A stretch of DNA of 64,000 nt from positions 3,638,341-3,702,340 of the forward strand of contig NZ_CP074126.1 in NCBI RefSeq assembly GCF_018282095.1. Direction: 5' to 3'. Shown piece by piece: positions 1-10,367 of the stretch (position 1 is its first letter; each line of letters starts with the position of its first letter). The notes beneath the pieces were generated by a model. The model worked only from the letters and a program-made list of their open reading frames with translations. It had not been told where the DNA came from and did no database searches. A program made the translations under genes and the position numbers. Source of the stretch: Pseudovibrio brasiliensis (GTDB lineage: Bacteria > Pseudomonadota > Alphaproteobacteria > Rhizobiales > Stappiaceae).

Positions 1-558
1 AGCGCCGCCCGCGTTGTCTACGGCACGGCGATGGGACAGGTTCTCTGGGGCCTCACAGTCACACAGGCCTCCTACGCCATGGCCATCACCGCCTTCAGCT
101 GGACAGCCGCAGCATGGATCGTCGCACGCGTACAGACACCGCACGTACAAACCTACCTGATCCGTGTGGGAACCCTCAGCATCATCGCAGGTTCACTGCT
201 CACCATGTGGGCCCTCTCCGCCATGTCCCTCTGGATCTTCCTCGTCTCCTCGATCTTTGCCGGAGCAGGGTTTGGCATGAGCAGCCAGTTCCTCAAGAAG
301 GCAATCATCTATGCGGAGCAGGATGATGAGCGCGACAGAGCCTCTGGCTTCATCGGTCCGCTGCAATCCGCAGGCATGGCAATCGGCGCGGCCTTGGCTG
401 GCCTGCTGGCAGGTCTCACCGGTTTCTCCATCCCCGGTGCGGAAGATCTGATCACATTGGAAAATGCAGCTTCATCCGGCCCCCTCGTCTTCCTCATCAT
501 GGCACTGATCTCCAGCCTCGCCGCCATTGCGGCGTTCAAAATGCCAAAGATGACCTAA
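1..558 (+). CDS. MFS transporter, C-terminal part (start lies before the window)
   Basis: The reading frame is open from base 1, so the N-terminus is missing. The 185 visible residues hold about five hydrophobic helices, short polar turns and a Gly/Ala-rich stretch typical of the C-terminal half of a major facilitator superfamily permease. A cytoplasmic-type loop around KKAIIYAEQDDERDRASG precedes a glycine-rich helix resembling MFS TM10-11. It would move a small solute or drug across the inner membrane. The substrate cannot be told from this half. It ends at TAA 556-558 and is followed at once by a palindromic repeat. The family call is an inference from the helix pattern. Confidence 0.8.
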   Translation, partial: SAARVVYGTAMGQVLWGLTVTQASYAMAITAFSWTAAAWIVARVQTPHVQTYLIRVGTLSIIAGSLLTMWALSAMSLWIFLVSSIFAGAGFGMSSQFLKKAIIYAEQDDERDRASGFIGPLQSAGMAIGAALAGLLAGLTGFSIPGAEDLITLENAASSGPLVFLIMALISSLAAIAAFKMPKMT

Positions 559-566
559 GCTTTAAA

Positions 567-666
567 GCGTATCTCTGAAAAGTGGATACCGGTTTTCAGA
601 TAAAGATACGAAAAAACAAAAGCTAAAGCAGATCAAGCGTTTCAGCTTAAACGCGAACTGCTTTAG
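567..666. repeat. Palindromic intergenic repeat, copy A (two hairpins)
   Basis: The core (567-610) has outer arms CGTATCT/AGATACG and inner arms CTGAAAA/TTTTCAG around GTGGATACCGG. A second module follows with arms CTAAAGCAG (about 623-631) and CTGCTTTAG (about 657-665) and an inner GCGTTT/AAACGC stem. The core matches three other places in the window (26466, 32539, 53315). It resembles the Rhizobiales intergenic palindromes with a GAAAAGTGG..CCGGTTTTC core; the family name is by resemblance only. Confidence 0.85.
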
Positions 667-769
667 AGGAGAGACAGCATGTGCCGCAAATGTGGAGACA
701 ACTCCGGCCGCGATCCGCCAGAAACATAGGCACCGGCCGGTGCTCAAATTAAAGGACGTCCATCCGGAT

Positions 770-1162
770 TTACCGAGGCAGCGGCTGCCCCGGTGGCGGT
801 GCAGGCGGCTGCCGCAAAGGTTGATCAAAATATCTGTCAGGCCCATGACCACCCCACCCAACATTGTGCATGCGGCTCATCATCACAAACATCATAATCG
901 CGACAATCACCACCAGAACAAGCAGGGTCGTGACAATCGAAGCCACAATCACCCATCCCCACCCCGGCTTCCGCTCCACAGCAGCCCGCAACCCATCCAG
1001 TTCCCGACGAAAATCTTCCGGCTCCATATCCCTGCTCCAATGAACAACCAGGAGCAAGAATGGCAGAAACACCGACATGAGAAGCATTACAATTACACTC
1101 ACTGCATTTATCAAAAAAGAGGAAGTCAGATAACTGGGCAAAGCAGACTGAGTTTTTTTCAT
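770..1162 (-). CDS. Small two-helix membrane protein of unknown function
   Basis: The 130-residue product has two strong hydrophobic segments, at about residues 15-42 and 70-97. A charged linker with an arginine/glutamate-rich helix lies between them, and the tail is Pro/Gln-rich. That order of helices, polar linker and disordered tail looks like a genuine inner-membrane protein. I recognise no family. ATG at 1160-1162 is preceded by a weak GGTG. The plus-strand frame across the same bases (692-1207) is His/Pro-rich and lacks domain character, so the minus strand is preferred. It stands alone between the repeat and the RTX gene. No function is assigned. Confidence 0.6.
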   Translation of the reverse strand: MKKTQSALPSYLTSSFLINAVSVIVMLLMSVFLPFLLLVVHWSRDMEPEDFRRELDGLRAAVERKPGWGWVIVASIVTTLLVLVVIVAIMMFVMMSRMHNVGWGGHGPDRYFDQPLRQPPAPPPGQPLPR

Positions 1163-1351
1163 ACATCACCAAAGCTATCTCAAAATGAATTGAGTTCAAA
1201 AAAATAACCCAAATACAAACCGGCAGCTTATGAAAATTTAATGCATATAGAACCCAAAATAGAAAATATTTAATTCCCACAATGCAATGAAAATTGATTA
1301 GTATTCAGCTTCAAATAATACGATTTTTCTCACACAATTGGAATTATTAAA

Positions 1352-4048
1352 ATGTGTGCATTTTGCCAACCAGGCCGCCTTGGTTGTTTTGATGAAGATA
1401 TCTCTGCAAATAACCTAGTTAATTATACACTCAATGAATCAAGCCAAACTCAATGGTTGGGAAGACAATCAAACGGTCAACCTGCAACCAGTGCGAGTTA
1501 TATTATGTTTTCTACAGGAAGTCGCAATCTAGATGCACTTCTCATCGGAACCAAATGGAATACTACTGCCGTCACCTATAAGTTCCCTACATTCAAGTCA
1601 GATGTATCAGCCCCTTTGATACAAAACGACGGCACCGCAACAACTTCCTTCCAGCCTATGAATGGCAGCTGGAAATCTGCGGTGAAGTCTGTTTTCGATA
1701 TGTATGAATCTGTTAGTCAGCTCACATTTACTGAAAAAGCAAGTAATGATGATGCAAACTTGGTACTCAGTAGAACAACTGATCCTAGTTTGAATACTGC
1801 GTACGGAATCTTCCCAAATCAGAACGGCTATTCATTTCAATGGTATAAGTCTAGCAATTATGACACTCACCCCAAGATGGGGAGTTATACATGGCATACA
1901 ATCATTCATGAAACAGGGCATACAATGGGTTTGGCACATGGTCATTCAGCCGATTTTTTTGGCCATCCCTTGTCTCAACTCGTAGATGGAGAAACGCTAT
2001 CCGATAACAGGGACTCTATGGAATTTTCCATAATGACTTATAGGTCTTATGTAGGAGATGATTTAAACGGATACACCAATGAGACTTGGGGATATTCTCA
2101 GTCTCTCATGATGTACGATATCGCTGCACTTCAAGAGCTTTATGGTGCCAATTACGAAACGAATAGCGACGACACCACATATACTTTCTCGAGTGCTACT
2201 GGCGAAATGTTCGTAAACGGCATCGGACAAGGTAAGCCTGGCGGCAACCGAATATTCCGAACTATTTGGGACGGTAACGGTGAGGACACTTATGATTTAT
2301 CGAATTATAATCAAGGTATCAAAGTAGATTTAACACCTGGCAAATGGTCATTATTCTCTGAAAATCAGCAAGCCTATCTTGGTGGAGGAAAGTTCGCTCG
2401 AGCAAATGTATTCAATGCACTAACTCATGATGGAGATACTCGCTCATTTATCGAAAATGCTATCGGCGGTAAAGGTAACGATATCTTACTTGGAAACGCA
2501 GGCGACAATAAACTCTCAGGTGGTAACGGAAATGATACTCTTATAGGTGGCGAAGGCTCTGATACACTAAGAGGAGGCGAAGGCTCTGATACAATGAGCG
2601 GCGGAGATGGGAACGATACCATCTATTTTGATAGAAGCGATAAGTTTTGGGAGAACGACAGAAAACCAATAAATATTGGTGGTGAGGGAAGCGACACCCT
2701 AATTCTTGAAACTGGAGCTTCATTCAACACCAGTAATCTGTCCATGTATGGCTTCGAAAAGTTTATCGGCGCAGATCGAGCTGACAGAGTAAGGGGGGCC
2801 TCAGATGCTGTCGATTATTACCTCAACGGTGGCGGTGGCGATGACAAGCTAATAGGTGCTGGAGGCAACGATACTCTTATAGGTGGCGAAGGCTCTGATA
2901 CACTAAGAGGTGGCAAAGGCTCTGATACAATGAGTGGCGGAGATGGAAACGATACCATCTATTTTGATAGAAGCGATAAGTTTTGGGAGAACGACAGAAA
3001 ACCAATAAATATTGGTGGTGAGGGAAGCGACACCCTAATTCTTGAAACTGGAGCTTCATTCAACACCAGTAATCTGTCCATGTATGGCTTCGAAAAGTTT
3101 ATCGGCGCAGATCGAGCTGACAGAGTAAGGGGGGCCTCAGATGCTGTCGATTATTACCTCAACGGTGGCGGTGGTGATGACAAGCTAATAGGTGCTGGAG
3201 GCAACGATACGCTAAGAGGTGGCAAAGGCTCTGATACAATGAGCGGCGGAGATGGAAACGATACCATCTATTTTGATAGAAGCGATAAGTTTTGGGAGAA
3301 CGACAGAAAACCAATAAATATTGGTGGTGAGGGAAGCGACACCCTAATTCTTGAAACTGGAGCTTCATTCAACACCAGTAATCTGTCCATGTATGGCTTC
3401 GAAAAGTTTATCGGCGCAGATCGAGCTGACAGAGTAAGGGGGGCCTCAGATGCTGTCGATTATTACCTCAACGGTGGCGGTGGCGATGACAAGCTAATAG
3501 GTGCTGGAGGCAACGATATTCTCACAGGTGGTGAGGGAAGCGATATCCTTACCGGTAACCGAGGAAACGATACTTATTTTGTCGACAATTTTGGAGATAA
3601 AGTAAACGAAAATAACAACTCAGGCATCGATACTATTATCAGCAGTATTTCATTTAAACTCACTGACAATATTGAAAATCTCACCTTGACTGGGACAGCA
3701 GATAACTATGCAGTCGGAAACTCTGAAGATAATACGATAATTGGAAACGACGGAGACAATCATATCGAAGGTGGAGCCGGCACAGATGTTCTGACAGGTG
3801 GAGCAGGGTCTGATCTATTTAACTTCAGAGAAGGTATGGGGAACGATATAATCACAGACTTTGAAGTCGGCATTGATAAAATAAACATCCCAGCCGGACC
3901 AGCACCTGATTATCCAGATTTTGTGATCACCAATATAGGCGATGGTACATTGGTCGAATATAATGGCGATAGCTTTTTACTCAAAGGCATTGACGCGGCT
4001 CTAATCGCCCCCAATGCATTCAGTTGGGACTGGGACTTGCCATACTAA
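1352..4048 (+). CDS. Serralysin-like RTX zinc metalloprotease (M10-type)
   Basis: This is an 898-residue secreted zinc protease. The catalytic motif HETGHTMGLAH is at residues 186-196 (His186, Glu187, His190, His196). The Met-turn SIMTY has Met228, with Tyr230 as the likely extra zinc ligand of the serralysin type. Calcium-binding GGxGxDxxx nonapeptides begin near residue 370 and continue to about residue 830, followed by a C-terminal M10_C-like region. There is no N-terminal signal peptide, as expected for type I secretion through a C-terminal signal. The C-terminus ends in DLPY. An interrupted RTX block of 112 residues occurs three times almost unchanged. The gene and its upstream region are clearly AT-richer than the flanks, which suggests transfer. 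No type I exporter genes lie nearby. GGAA precedes the ATG by about 8 bases. Confidence 0.93.
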   Translation: MCAFCQPGRLGCFDEDISANNLVNYTLNESSQTQWLGRQSNGQPATSASYIMFSTGSRNLDALLIGTKWNTTAVTYKFPTFKSDVSAPLIQNDGTATTSFQPMNGSWKSAVKSVFDMYESVSQLTFTEKASNDDANLVLSRTTDPSLNTAYGIFPNQNGYSFQWYKSSNYDTHPKMGSYTWHTIIHETGHTMGLAHGHSADFFGHPLSQLVDGETLSDNRDSMEFSIMTYRSYVGDDLNGYTNETWGYSQSLMMYDIAALQELYGANYETNSDDTTYTFSSATGEMFVNGIGQGKPGGNRIFRTIWDGNGEDTYDLSNYNQGIKVDLTPGKWSLFSENQQAYLGGGKFARANVFNALTHDGDTRSFIENAIGGKGNDILLGNAGDNKLSGGNGNDTLIGGEGSDTLRGGEGSDTMSGGDGNDTIYFDRSDKFWENDRKPINIGGEGSDTLILETGASFNTSNLSMYGFEKFIGADRADRVRGASDAVDYYLNGGGGDDKLIGAGGNDTLIGGEGSDTLRGGKGSDTMSGGDGNDTIYFDRSDKFWENDRKPINIGGEGSDTLILETGASFNTSNLSMYGFEKFIGADRADRVRGASDAVDYYLNGGGGDDKLIGAGGNDTLRGGKGSDTMSGGDGNDTIYFDRSDKFWENDRKPINIGGEGSDTLILETGASFNTSNLSMYGFEKFIGADRADRVRGASDAVDYYLNGGGGDDKLIGAGGNDILTGGEGSDILTGNRGNDTYFVDNFGDKVNENNNSGIDTIISSISFKLTDNIENLTLTGTADNYAVGNSEDNTIIGNDGDNHIEGGAGTDVLTGGAGSDLFNFREGMGNDIITDFEVGIDKINIPAGPAPDYPDFVITNIGDGTLVEYNGDSFLLKGIDAALIAPNAFSWDWDLPY
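2534..3520 (+). repeat. Three near-identical tandem units inside the RTX gene
   Basis: Unit 1 begins at the GATACTC at 2534 and recurs 336 bases later at 2870. The third recurrence is 309 bases after the second when compared at GATACCATC (2615, 2951, 3260). The shortfall is exactly 27 bases, one RTX nonapeptide. Only scattered single-base differences separate the units, such as GGCGATGAC versus GGTGATGAC. Each unit encodes RTX repeats plus a non-RTX insert of about 70 residues containing FDRSDKFWENDRKPINIGG. Confidence 0.93.
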
Positions 4049-4072
4049 AATTACCAATTTTCAAGTTTAATT

Positions 4073-4097
4073 GGAGGGACATTGTGCCCTCCTTTTT
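4073..4097 (+). terminator. Intrinsic terminator of the RTX protease gene
   Basis: GGAGGG (4073-4078) pairs with CCCTCC (4087-4092) and is followed by a run of T, 25 bases after the stop codon. Confidence 0.8.
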
Positions 4098-4155
4098 TAC
4101 TTCAGGCTTTGATCACAAACTAAACTAACTCAGTAGATACTCGGCACAAAGACAG

Positions 4156-4191
4156 CCTGAGTGTACAACGCACCTCCTGCGCATTCTCAGG
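4156..4191 (+). promoter_or_regulatory. Nested hairpin exposing CCTCC, upstream of the coiled-coil gene
   Basis: The outer stem is CCTGAG/CTCAGG. The inner stem is CGCA (4169-4172) with TGCG (4178-4181), and the loop is CCTCC (4173-4177), an anti-Shine-Dalgarno sequence. It lies about 110 bases upstream of the likely start at 4301. It may be a leader structure or chance; no terminator follows it. Confidence 0.3.
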
Positions 4192-4300
4192 AGATCGCAT
4201 CACCAAGCGGCGGCCTCCCTAACAAATGACAGTAGGCTCCCTTCAAGTTCTCCGGCAAGCTGAACACATCTTTGACGATTGCAGGATCGGAAACTCTCTC

Positions 4301-4798
4301 ATGGCACACTTCTTAGAGGCCATAGCCTCCGCGATTAAAGCCTTCTTTCTGCTGGTCATCGCCATTTTCCTGCTGGCTGCGTTCACCTACCCGGAAGAAA
4401 CAGGAATTCGCGTTAAAGCTCACCTGAAGAAGGCAGGCTGGAAGATCTCGGAGTTCAACATCGCCGGTCTTAAGCTGGTTCTGGACGAGCAGGAAAACGC
4501 ATTGAAGCAAAGCAATGCAGCGCTTTCCTCCGCCAAGATTGAGATTGATGCCTTGAAGAAGCAAGTTACCCAACTCAACAGCGCATTGTTGCAAAGCCCT
4601 TCACCAATCACACCGAACGGGGCCATGGACCGACGAAGACCATCCTTTCTCCCTTTGCCATCGCCCTCCCCTCAGGACGAACTCCTGCAGAGCAGAGAAA
4701 CACAAAAGCTGCAAAATCAGCTGGATGAAGCTCTGCGTGGCAACAGTCAGGCACTTGAGCTGAACAAAAGGCTCATCCTCCAGCTCCCTCCGCAATAA
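4301..4798 (+). CDS. Membrane-anchored coiled-coil protein of unknown function
   Basis: From ATG 4301 the product has 165 residues. An N-terminal hydrophobic helix (about residues 8-32) contains AIKAFFLLVIAIFLLAAF. A basic amphipathic stretch follows, then a heptad-like coiled coil (about residues 55-100) and a Pro/Ser-rich linker, then a second short coiled coil. The frame could start at 4226, but that adds a polar segment ahead of the membrane helix and has no ribosome site, so 4301 is preferred. It is likely an inner-membrane protein with a cytoplasmic or periplasmic coiled-coil stalk. No family is recognised. It converges with rpoD and shares a terminator with it. Confidence 0.65.
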   Translation: MAHFLEAIASAIKAFFLLVIAIFLLAAFTYPEETGIRVKAHLKKAGWKISEFNIAGLKLVLDEQENALKQSNAALSSAKIEIDALKKQVTQLNSALLQSPSPITPNGAMDRRRPSFLPLPSPSPQDELLQSRETQKLQNQLDEALRGNSQALELNKRLILQLPPQ

Positions 4799-4810
4799 GC
4801 ACCCAACAAA

Positions 4811-4842
4811 AAAGCCGGCCCCTTCACAGAGACCGGCTTCTT
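4811..4842. terminator. Bidirectional terminator between the coiled-coil gene and rpoD
   Basis: AAGCCGG pairs with CCGGCTT around CCCCTTCACAGAGA. The A-run on the left serves rpoD read on the minus strand, and TTCTTAATT follows on the plus strand. Confidence 0.75.
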
Positions 4843-4864
4843 AATTCTCAACCAGTGCAGCAGC

Positions 4865-6970
<2,106 letters not shown>

Positions 6971-7509
6971 ATTCTGCTCCAAAGTCGCTGGTCGTGCGCC
7001 AGCGAACTATTGCGTTACGCAACCCATCGCCCCCGTGCATGAACCCACACAGGCAGCATTTGAATCACATTTGACTTTGGGGTTTAACGCAAAGTCCCTT
7101 AAACCTGACTTAACCCTGGTATCAAAATGTTTTCACGGAATTGAAAACCCAAAACACATACGGGCAGGAGTGCTCACCGGCATCCCTACCGTTTTAGGCC
7201 GTCTCCGGCACATTCCAGGCATCGACAGCGCTGATTATCCGACTATGATTTCGCCGCTCTAGTGACATCTGTGGTCTACGGGCGCTCGTATCGGCTGTCT
7301 GACTTAGTGTATGTAGCTCGCCTTTTGTGATTCGCAAGGGCGATTCGGCTTGGTCAATCTGATTCTGGGGGATTTTGGACAGATCATTGCCAGTTTTTCT
7401 GGATAACTTTGAAAAACAACAGCTCTTCTATCACAAATCTACCTCAAGTTGTCATCACCCAATCCCGCAGGGTGAACCAACAAATTGACCGGAAATTCCG
7501 CTTCAGACG
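6971..7509. other. Intergenic region between dnaG and rpoD
   Basis: These 539 bases have no convincing gene. On the minus strand it must carry the rpoD leader and probably its promoter, but I could not pick a -35/-10 pair with confidence. A short hairpin TCACCC/GGGTGA lies at about 7455-7475 downstream of dnaG without a T-run. Confidence 0.6.
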
Positions 7510-9474
7510 TTATGCAAGAACGGAACTTTTCGTAGAGCGCATCTTGGCGGCACGCTCTGCCAGCTCCTGCTCATCACGCAAACATTCCTCACGGCGGCGA
7601 GACAGATCCTGCTGCAAGGCCTGAAAACGGCTCCAGCTTTCTTCTGTCAGATCCTGCTCCATCGCCCGAGTCTCATGCTCAAGCTCCAACTCCAACATGC
7701 GCAACTCAAGCATATCGGCATAGTTCAGGAACAGCATCTCCACGAAGTCTTCCGGCGGATCTTCTTTCAGGATCTGCAGACGGTTGGTCAGCGCATCCCA
7801 ACGCCGCAGCGTCGTACTCTTGCTGCCATCATCTTCAGTCTTCGAGCTCACAATGGCTTCCTGGAGGATCTGATAGAACCGCTCATCCAGCTTGTTATAG
7901 ATCTGCGTGACGGCTCCTTCGGCAAGGTCCGTCGCAATCCGCACCAACGCTGCCATAAACATGGAATGCAGCTCGTTGGAGTAAGTCAGCTGCGAAATAC
8001 GCTCAAAGTGCCGCTCAAACAGTTCCGGATACATCAGGCACATGGTGCAAAAGCTACGCTCCACGCCATAAGACGGCGTATCAGGTGCTTCCACTCTCGC
8101 CAGCGAGGCGCGATCATCGCCACCACCAGATTGCTTGCCACGCCAACCACCATCACGGCCACCACCCTGTCCGCGGCTCCGTCGGCTCTCCTCATAAAAC
8201 AGGTTGGAGAGTTTGAGGCGTAGGTCCATCCGGTAGCGCTTTTGAACGCGCTCATCCTTAATGGTGCCCACCAGATCTTCAACGGCTTTCTCAAGAGCCG
8301 CCTTGCGCTCTGGCGTATCAATCCGCGCATGCTCACTCTCACGCTGCCAGACAACCTCAGAAAGCGGCAGCGCCTTCTCAAGTTCGCCGTACATGGCAGA
8401 GGTGCCACCAGCGTTGATCACATCATCCGGGTCCTGCCCGTCTGGCAGAAACGCAAATTGGAAGGACTTGCCACTGGTCAGCACAGGTAGAATACGATCA
8501 ACGGCTCTATGCGCCGCAGAGATACCGGCCACATCACCGTCAAAACAGATCACCGGCTCATCGGCAAACTTCCAAAGCCGCATGATCTGGTCTTCGGTGA
8601 ACGCAGTACCAAGGCTCGCAACCGTGCCTTTCATACCCGCCTGCCAAAGAGCGATGGCATCCATATAGCCTTCCACCACAATCGCCTGCCCGGCTTCATA
8701 AGCAGGCTGGCGGGCGCGGTGAGCATTGAACAGCATCGTCCCTTTATGGAAGAGCGGCGTTTCCGGCGAGTTCAGATACTTCGGCTGCCCATCCGGATCC
8801 ATGGTACGGCCACCAAACGCCACCGCTCTGCCGCGATCATCATGGATCGGGATCATAAGGCGGTTGCGGAAACGGTCGTAAGACGGACGGCCATCATCCG
8901 GCTTGATCAGCAGGCCAACCTCAATCAGCTCAGCTTCACTGATGTCTTTCGCCATCAGAGCTTTCTTCAGGTTATCACGGCCCGGAGGTGCAAACCCGAA
9001 CTGAAACTCATTCAGCGTCTCTGCCGACAAACCGCGCCGCTGCACATACTCTTGCGCGGCACGCCCTTCAACAGACTGGAACATATGGCGATAATACCGC
9101 GCCGCCATCTCACAGACATCAGTCAGTGTATTGCGTTTAGCAGCACGTTTCGCGGCCTGAGGGTCTGGTGCGGGCATGGCGATTCCTGCCAAACCGGCCA
9201 ATTCTTCCACAGCTTCAGGAAAACTGAGGCCCTCTGTCTCCATCAGAAACTTGAAATGATCTCCACTTTCACCACAACCAAAGCACTTATAGCGGTTGCG
9301 ACGCTCATCCACGTGGAAGCTCGGAGACTTCTCAGAATGGAAGGGACAGCAGGCCCAGTAGTCGCCCTTTCCGGGCTGCGATTTGCGTCGATCCCAGGTT
9401 ACACGTCGCCCCACCACGTCCGTAAGCGAAACGCGGTTGCGAATGTCATCAAGGAAGAGCTGATCAAAGCGCAT
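7510..9474 (-). CDS. dnaG: DNA primase DnaG
   Basis: This enzyme synthesises RNA primers at the replication fork. The N-terminal CHC2 zinc-binding domain is clear (Cys43-x2-His46 and Cys64-x2-Cys67, in CCPFHSEKSPSFH and KCFGCGESGD). A TOPRIM catalytic core follows, with VVEGYMDAIALWQAG and ICFDGDVAGI carrying the acidic metal ligands. The last 200 residues form the helical, DnaB-binding C-terminal domain. At 654 residues it is normal for alphaproteobacteria. A Gly/Arg-rich linker lies around residues 430-445. ATG 9472-9474 is used. It is upstream of rpoD on the same strand, the usual arrangement for coupling replication and transcription genes. Confidence 0.97.
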   Translation of the reverse strand: MRFDQLFLDDIRNRVSLTDVVGRRVTWDRRKSQPGKGDYWACCPFHSEKSPSFHVDERRNRYKCFGCGESGDHFKFLMETEGLSFPEAVEELAGLAGIAMPAPDPQAAKRAAKRNTLTDVCEMAARYYRHMFQSVEGRAAQEYVQRRGLSAETLNEFQFGFAPPGRDNLKKALMAKDISEAELIEVGLLIKPDDGRPSYDRFRNRLMIPIHDDRGRAVAFGGRTMDPDGQPKYLNSPETPLFHKGTMLFNAHRARQPAYEAGQAIVVEGYMDAIALWQAGMKGTVASLGTAFTEDQIMRLWKFADEPVICFDGDVAGISAAHRAVDRILPVLTSGKSFQFAFLPDGQDPDDVINAGGTSAMYGELEKALPLSEVVWQRESEHARIDTPERKAALEKAVEDLVGTIKDERVQKRYRMDLRLKLSNLFYEESRRSRGQGGGRDGGWRGKQSGGGDDRASLARVEAPDTPSYGVERSFCTMCLMYPELFERHFERISQLTYSNELHSMFMAALVRIATDLAEGAVTQIYNKLDERFYQILQEAIVSSKTEDDGSKSTTLRRWDALTNRLQILKEDPPEDFVEMLFLNYADMLELRMLELELEHETRAMEQDLTEESWSRFQALQQDLSRRREECLRDEQELAERAAKMRSTKSSVLA

Positions 9475-9594
9475 AGTAGTCCATAGTGTGGTTCTGGCCC
9501 GAAAGCAGCTGGCATGGCTATTTTATAACCATGTCCCCCCGGAGAAGCCAGCAAAACCCCCAGAACACTGGCTTAACGCATGAATTTGCTTCAG

Positions 9595-9632
9595 GAAAAA
9601 AGAAAAGCCGCATCATGACGACGCGGCGACCT
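9595..9632 (-). terminator. Intrinsic terminator after the yqeY-like gene
   Basis: On the minus strand GCCGC and GCGGC (9607-9611 and 9623-9627) form a stem followed by TTTTCTTTTTT, just past the stop at 9656. Confidence 0.8.
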
Positions 9633-9655
9633 AAAAGTGCTCCGAAAATACGGAT

Positions 9656-10117
9656 TTATTGCGGAGCACGGAGCATTTGCTTGACCATGCAGCTGGCCTT
9701 CGCAAAGTCCATCTGGCCCGGATAACGCTCTTTAAGCTCGGCCATGCAACGACCCATGTCACGCAGTCCGCGCGCTTCAACGCACTCGACAACCGTTTGA
9801 CAAACAAGCTTCATTTCGTACTCGCTCAGCTGAGAAGGCAGGAATTCACGGATCATTTCCGCTTCCTCACGCTCCTGGACAGCAAGCTCAACCTTGCCGC
9901 TCGCTTCACAGTGCGTCGCTTCCTGCTCACGCTGTACCAGCATGGTGTGCAGCAGGTCCATAAGCTCTTCTTCGCTCAAGCCATCGCGTCCCTGCTCACG
10001 AGCAGCCATATCCCGGTCCATGATGGCGGCGGTGATCAGGCGCAACGTGGCGGCACGTCTCTTGTTATTGTCTTCTTGCGCGGCTTTCAGCGCATTCGCT
10101 ATTTTGTCTCGCAACAT
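9656..10117 (-). CDS. GatB/YqeY domain protein
   Basis: This 153-residue cytoplasmic protein matches the stand-alone YqeY family, which resembles the tRNA-binding tail of the amidotransferase subunit GatB. It starts MLRDKIANALKAAQ and carries the typical RRAATLRLITAAI and FLPSQLSEYEM segments. The frame is open further upstream to 10336, but those residues do not belong to the family; ATG 10115-10117 gives the usual length. Family members are thought to act around tRNA-dependent amidation, but no firm function is known. It is divergent from carA over a 250-base spacer, and its own terminator separates it from dnaG. Confidence 0.92.
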   Translation of the reverse strand: MLRDKIANALKAAQEDNNKRRAATLRLITAAIMDRDMAAREQGRDGLSEEELMDLLHTMLVQREQEATHCEASGKVELAVQEREEAEMIREFLPSQLSEYEMKLVCQTVVECVEARGLRDMGRCMAELKERYPGQMDFAKASCMVKQMLRAPQ

Positions 10118-10241
10118 ACTAAAGGAACCCTGACGCGGAAACTTTAAAAGAGGCTCTCTAAATCCCGGATAAGACGCCTCATCCTTCTGATTTAGGCTAA
10201 TTTCCTGTAACTCGCGCGCGATTATTTCTACACGAGTGATA

Positions 10242-10270
10242 TTGACCAGAGTGACCCCTTCTCCTATGGT
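10242..10270 (+). promoter_or_regulatory. Predicted sigma-70 promoter of carA
   Basis: TTGACC (10242-10247), a 17-base spacer, then TATGGT (10265-10270). It lies about 100 bases ahead of the carA ATG at 10368 in the divergent yqeY-carA spacer. Confidence 0.45.
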
Positions 10271-10367
10271 CCCGGCCTTGATGCGACTGTGACGCGCCAA
10301 AGTCAAGTCCCTTCGGTGCGTTTCAGATGGACGCATATTGTCATCAACCGTATCAAGAAAGCAAGTG

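Noticed and set aside
692-1207. A 171-codon plus-strand frame opposite the two-helix membrane gene
   Set aside because: His/Pro/Asn-rich low-complexity product; the minus-strand frame has proper helices.
2534-3520. Direct repeats considered as a CRISPR array
   Set aside because: Units are over 300 bases, coding and contiguous, with no short repeat-spacer pattern.
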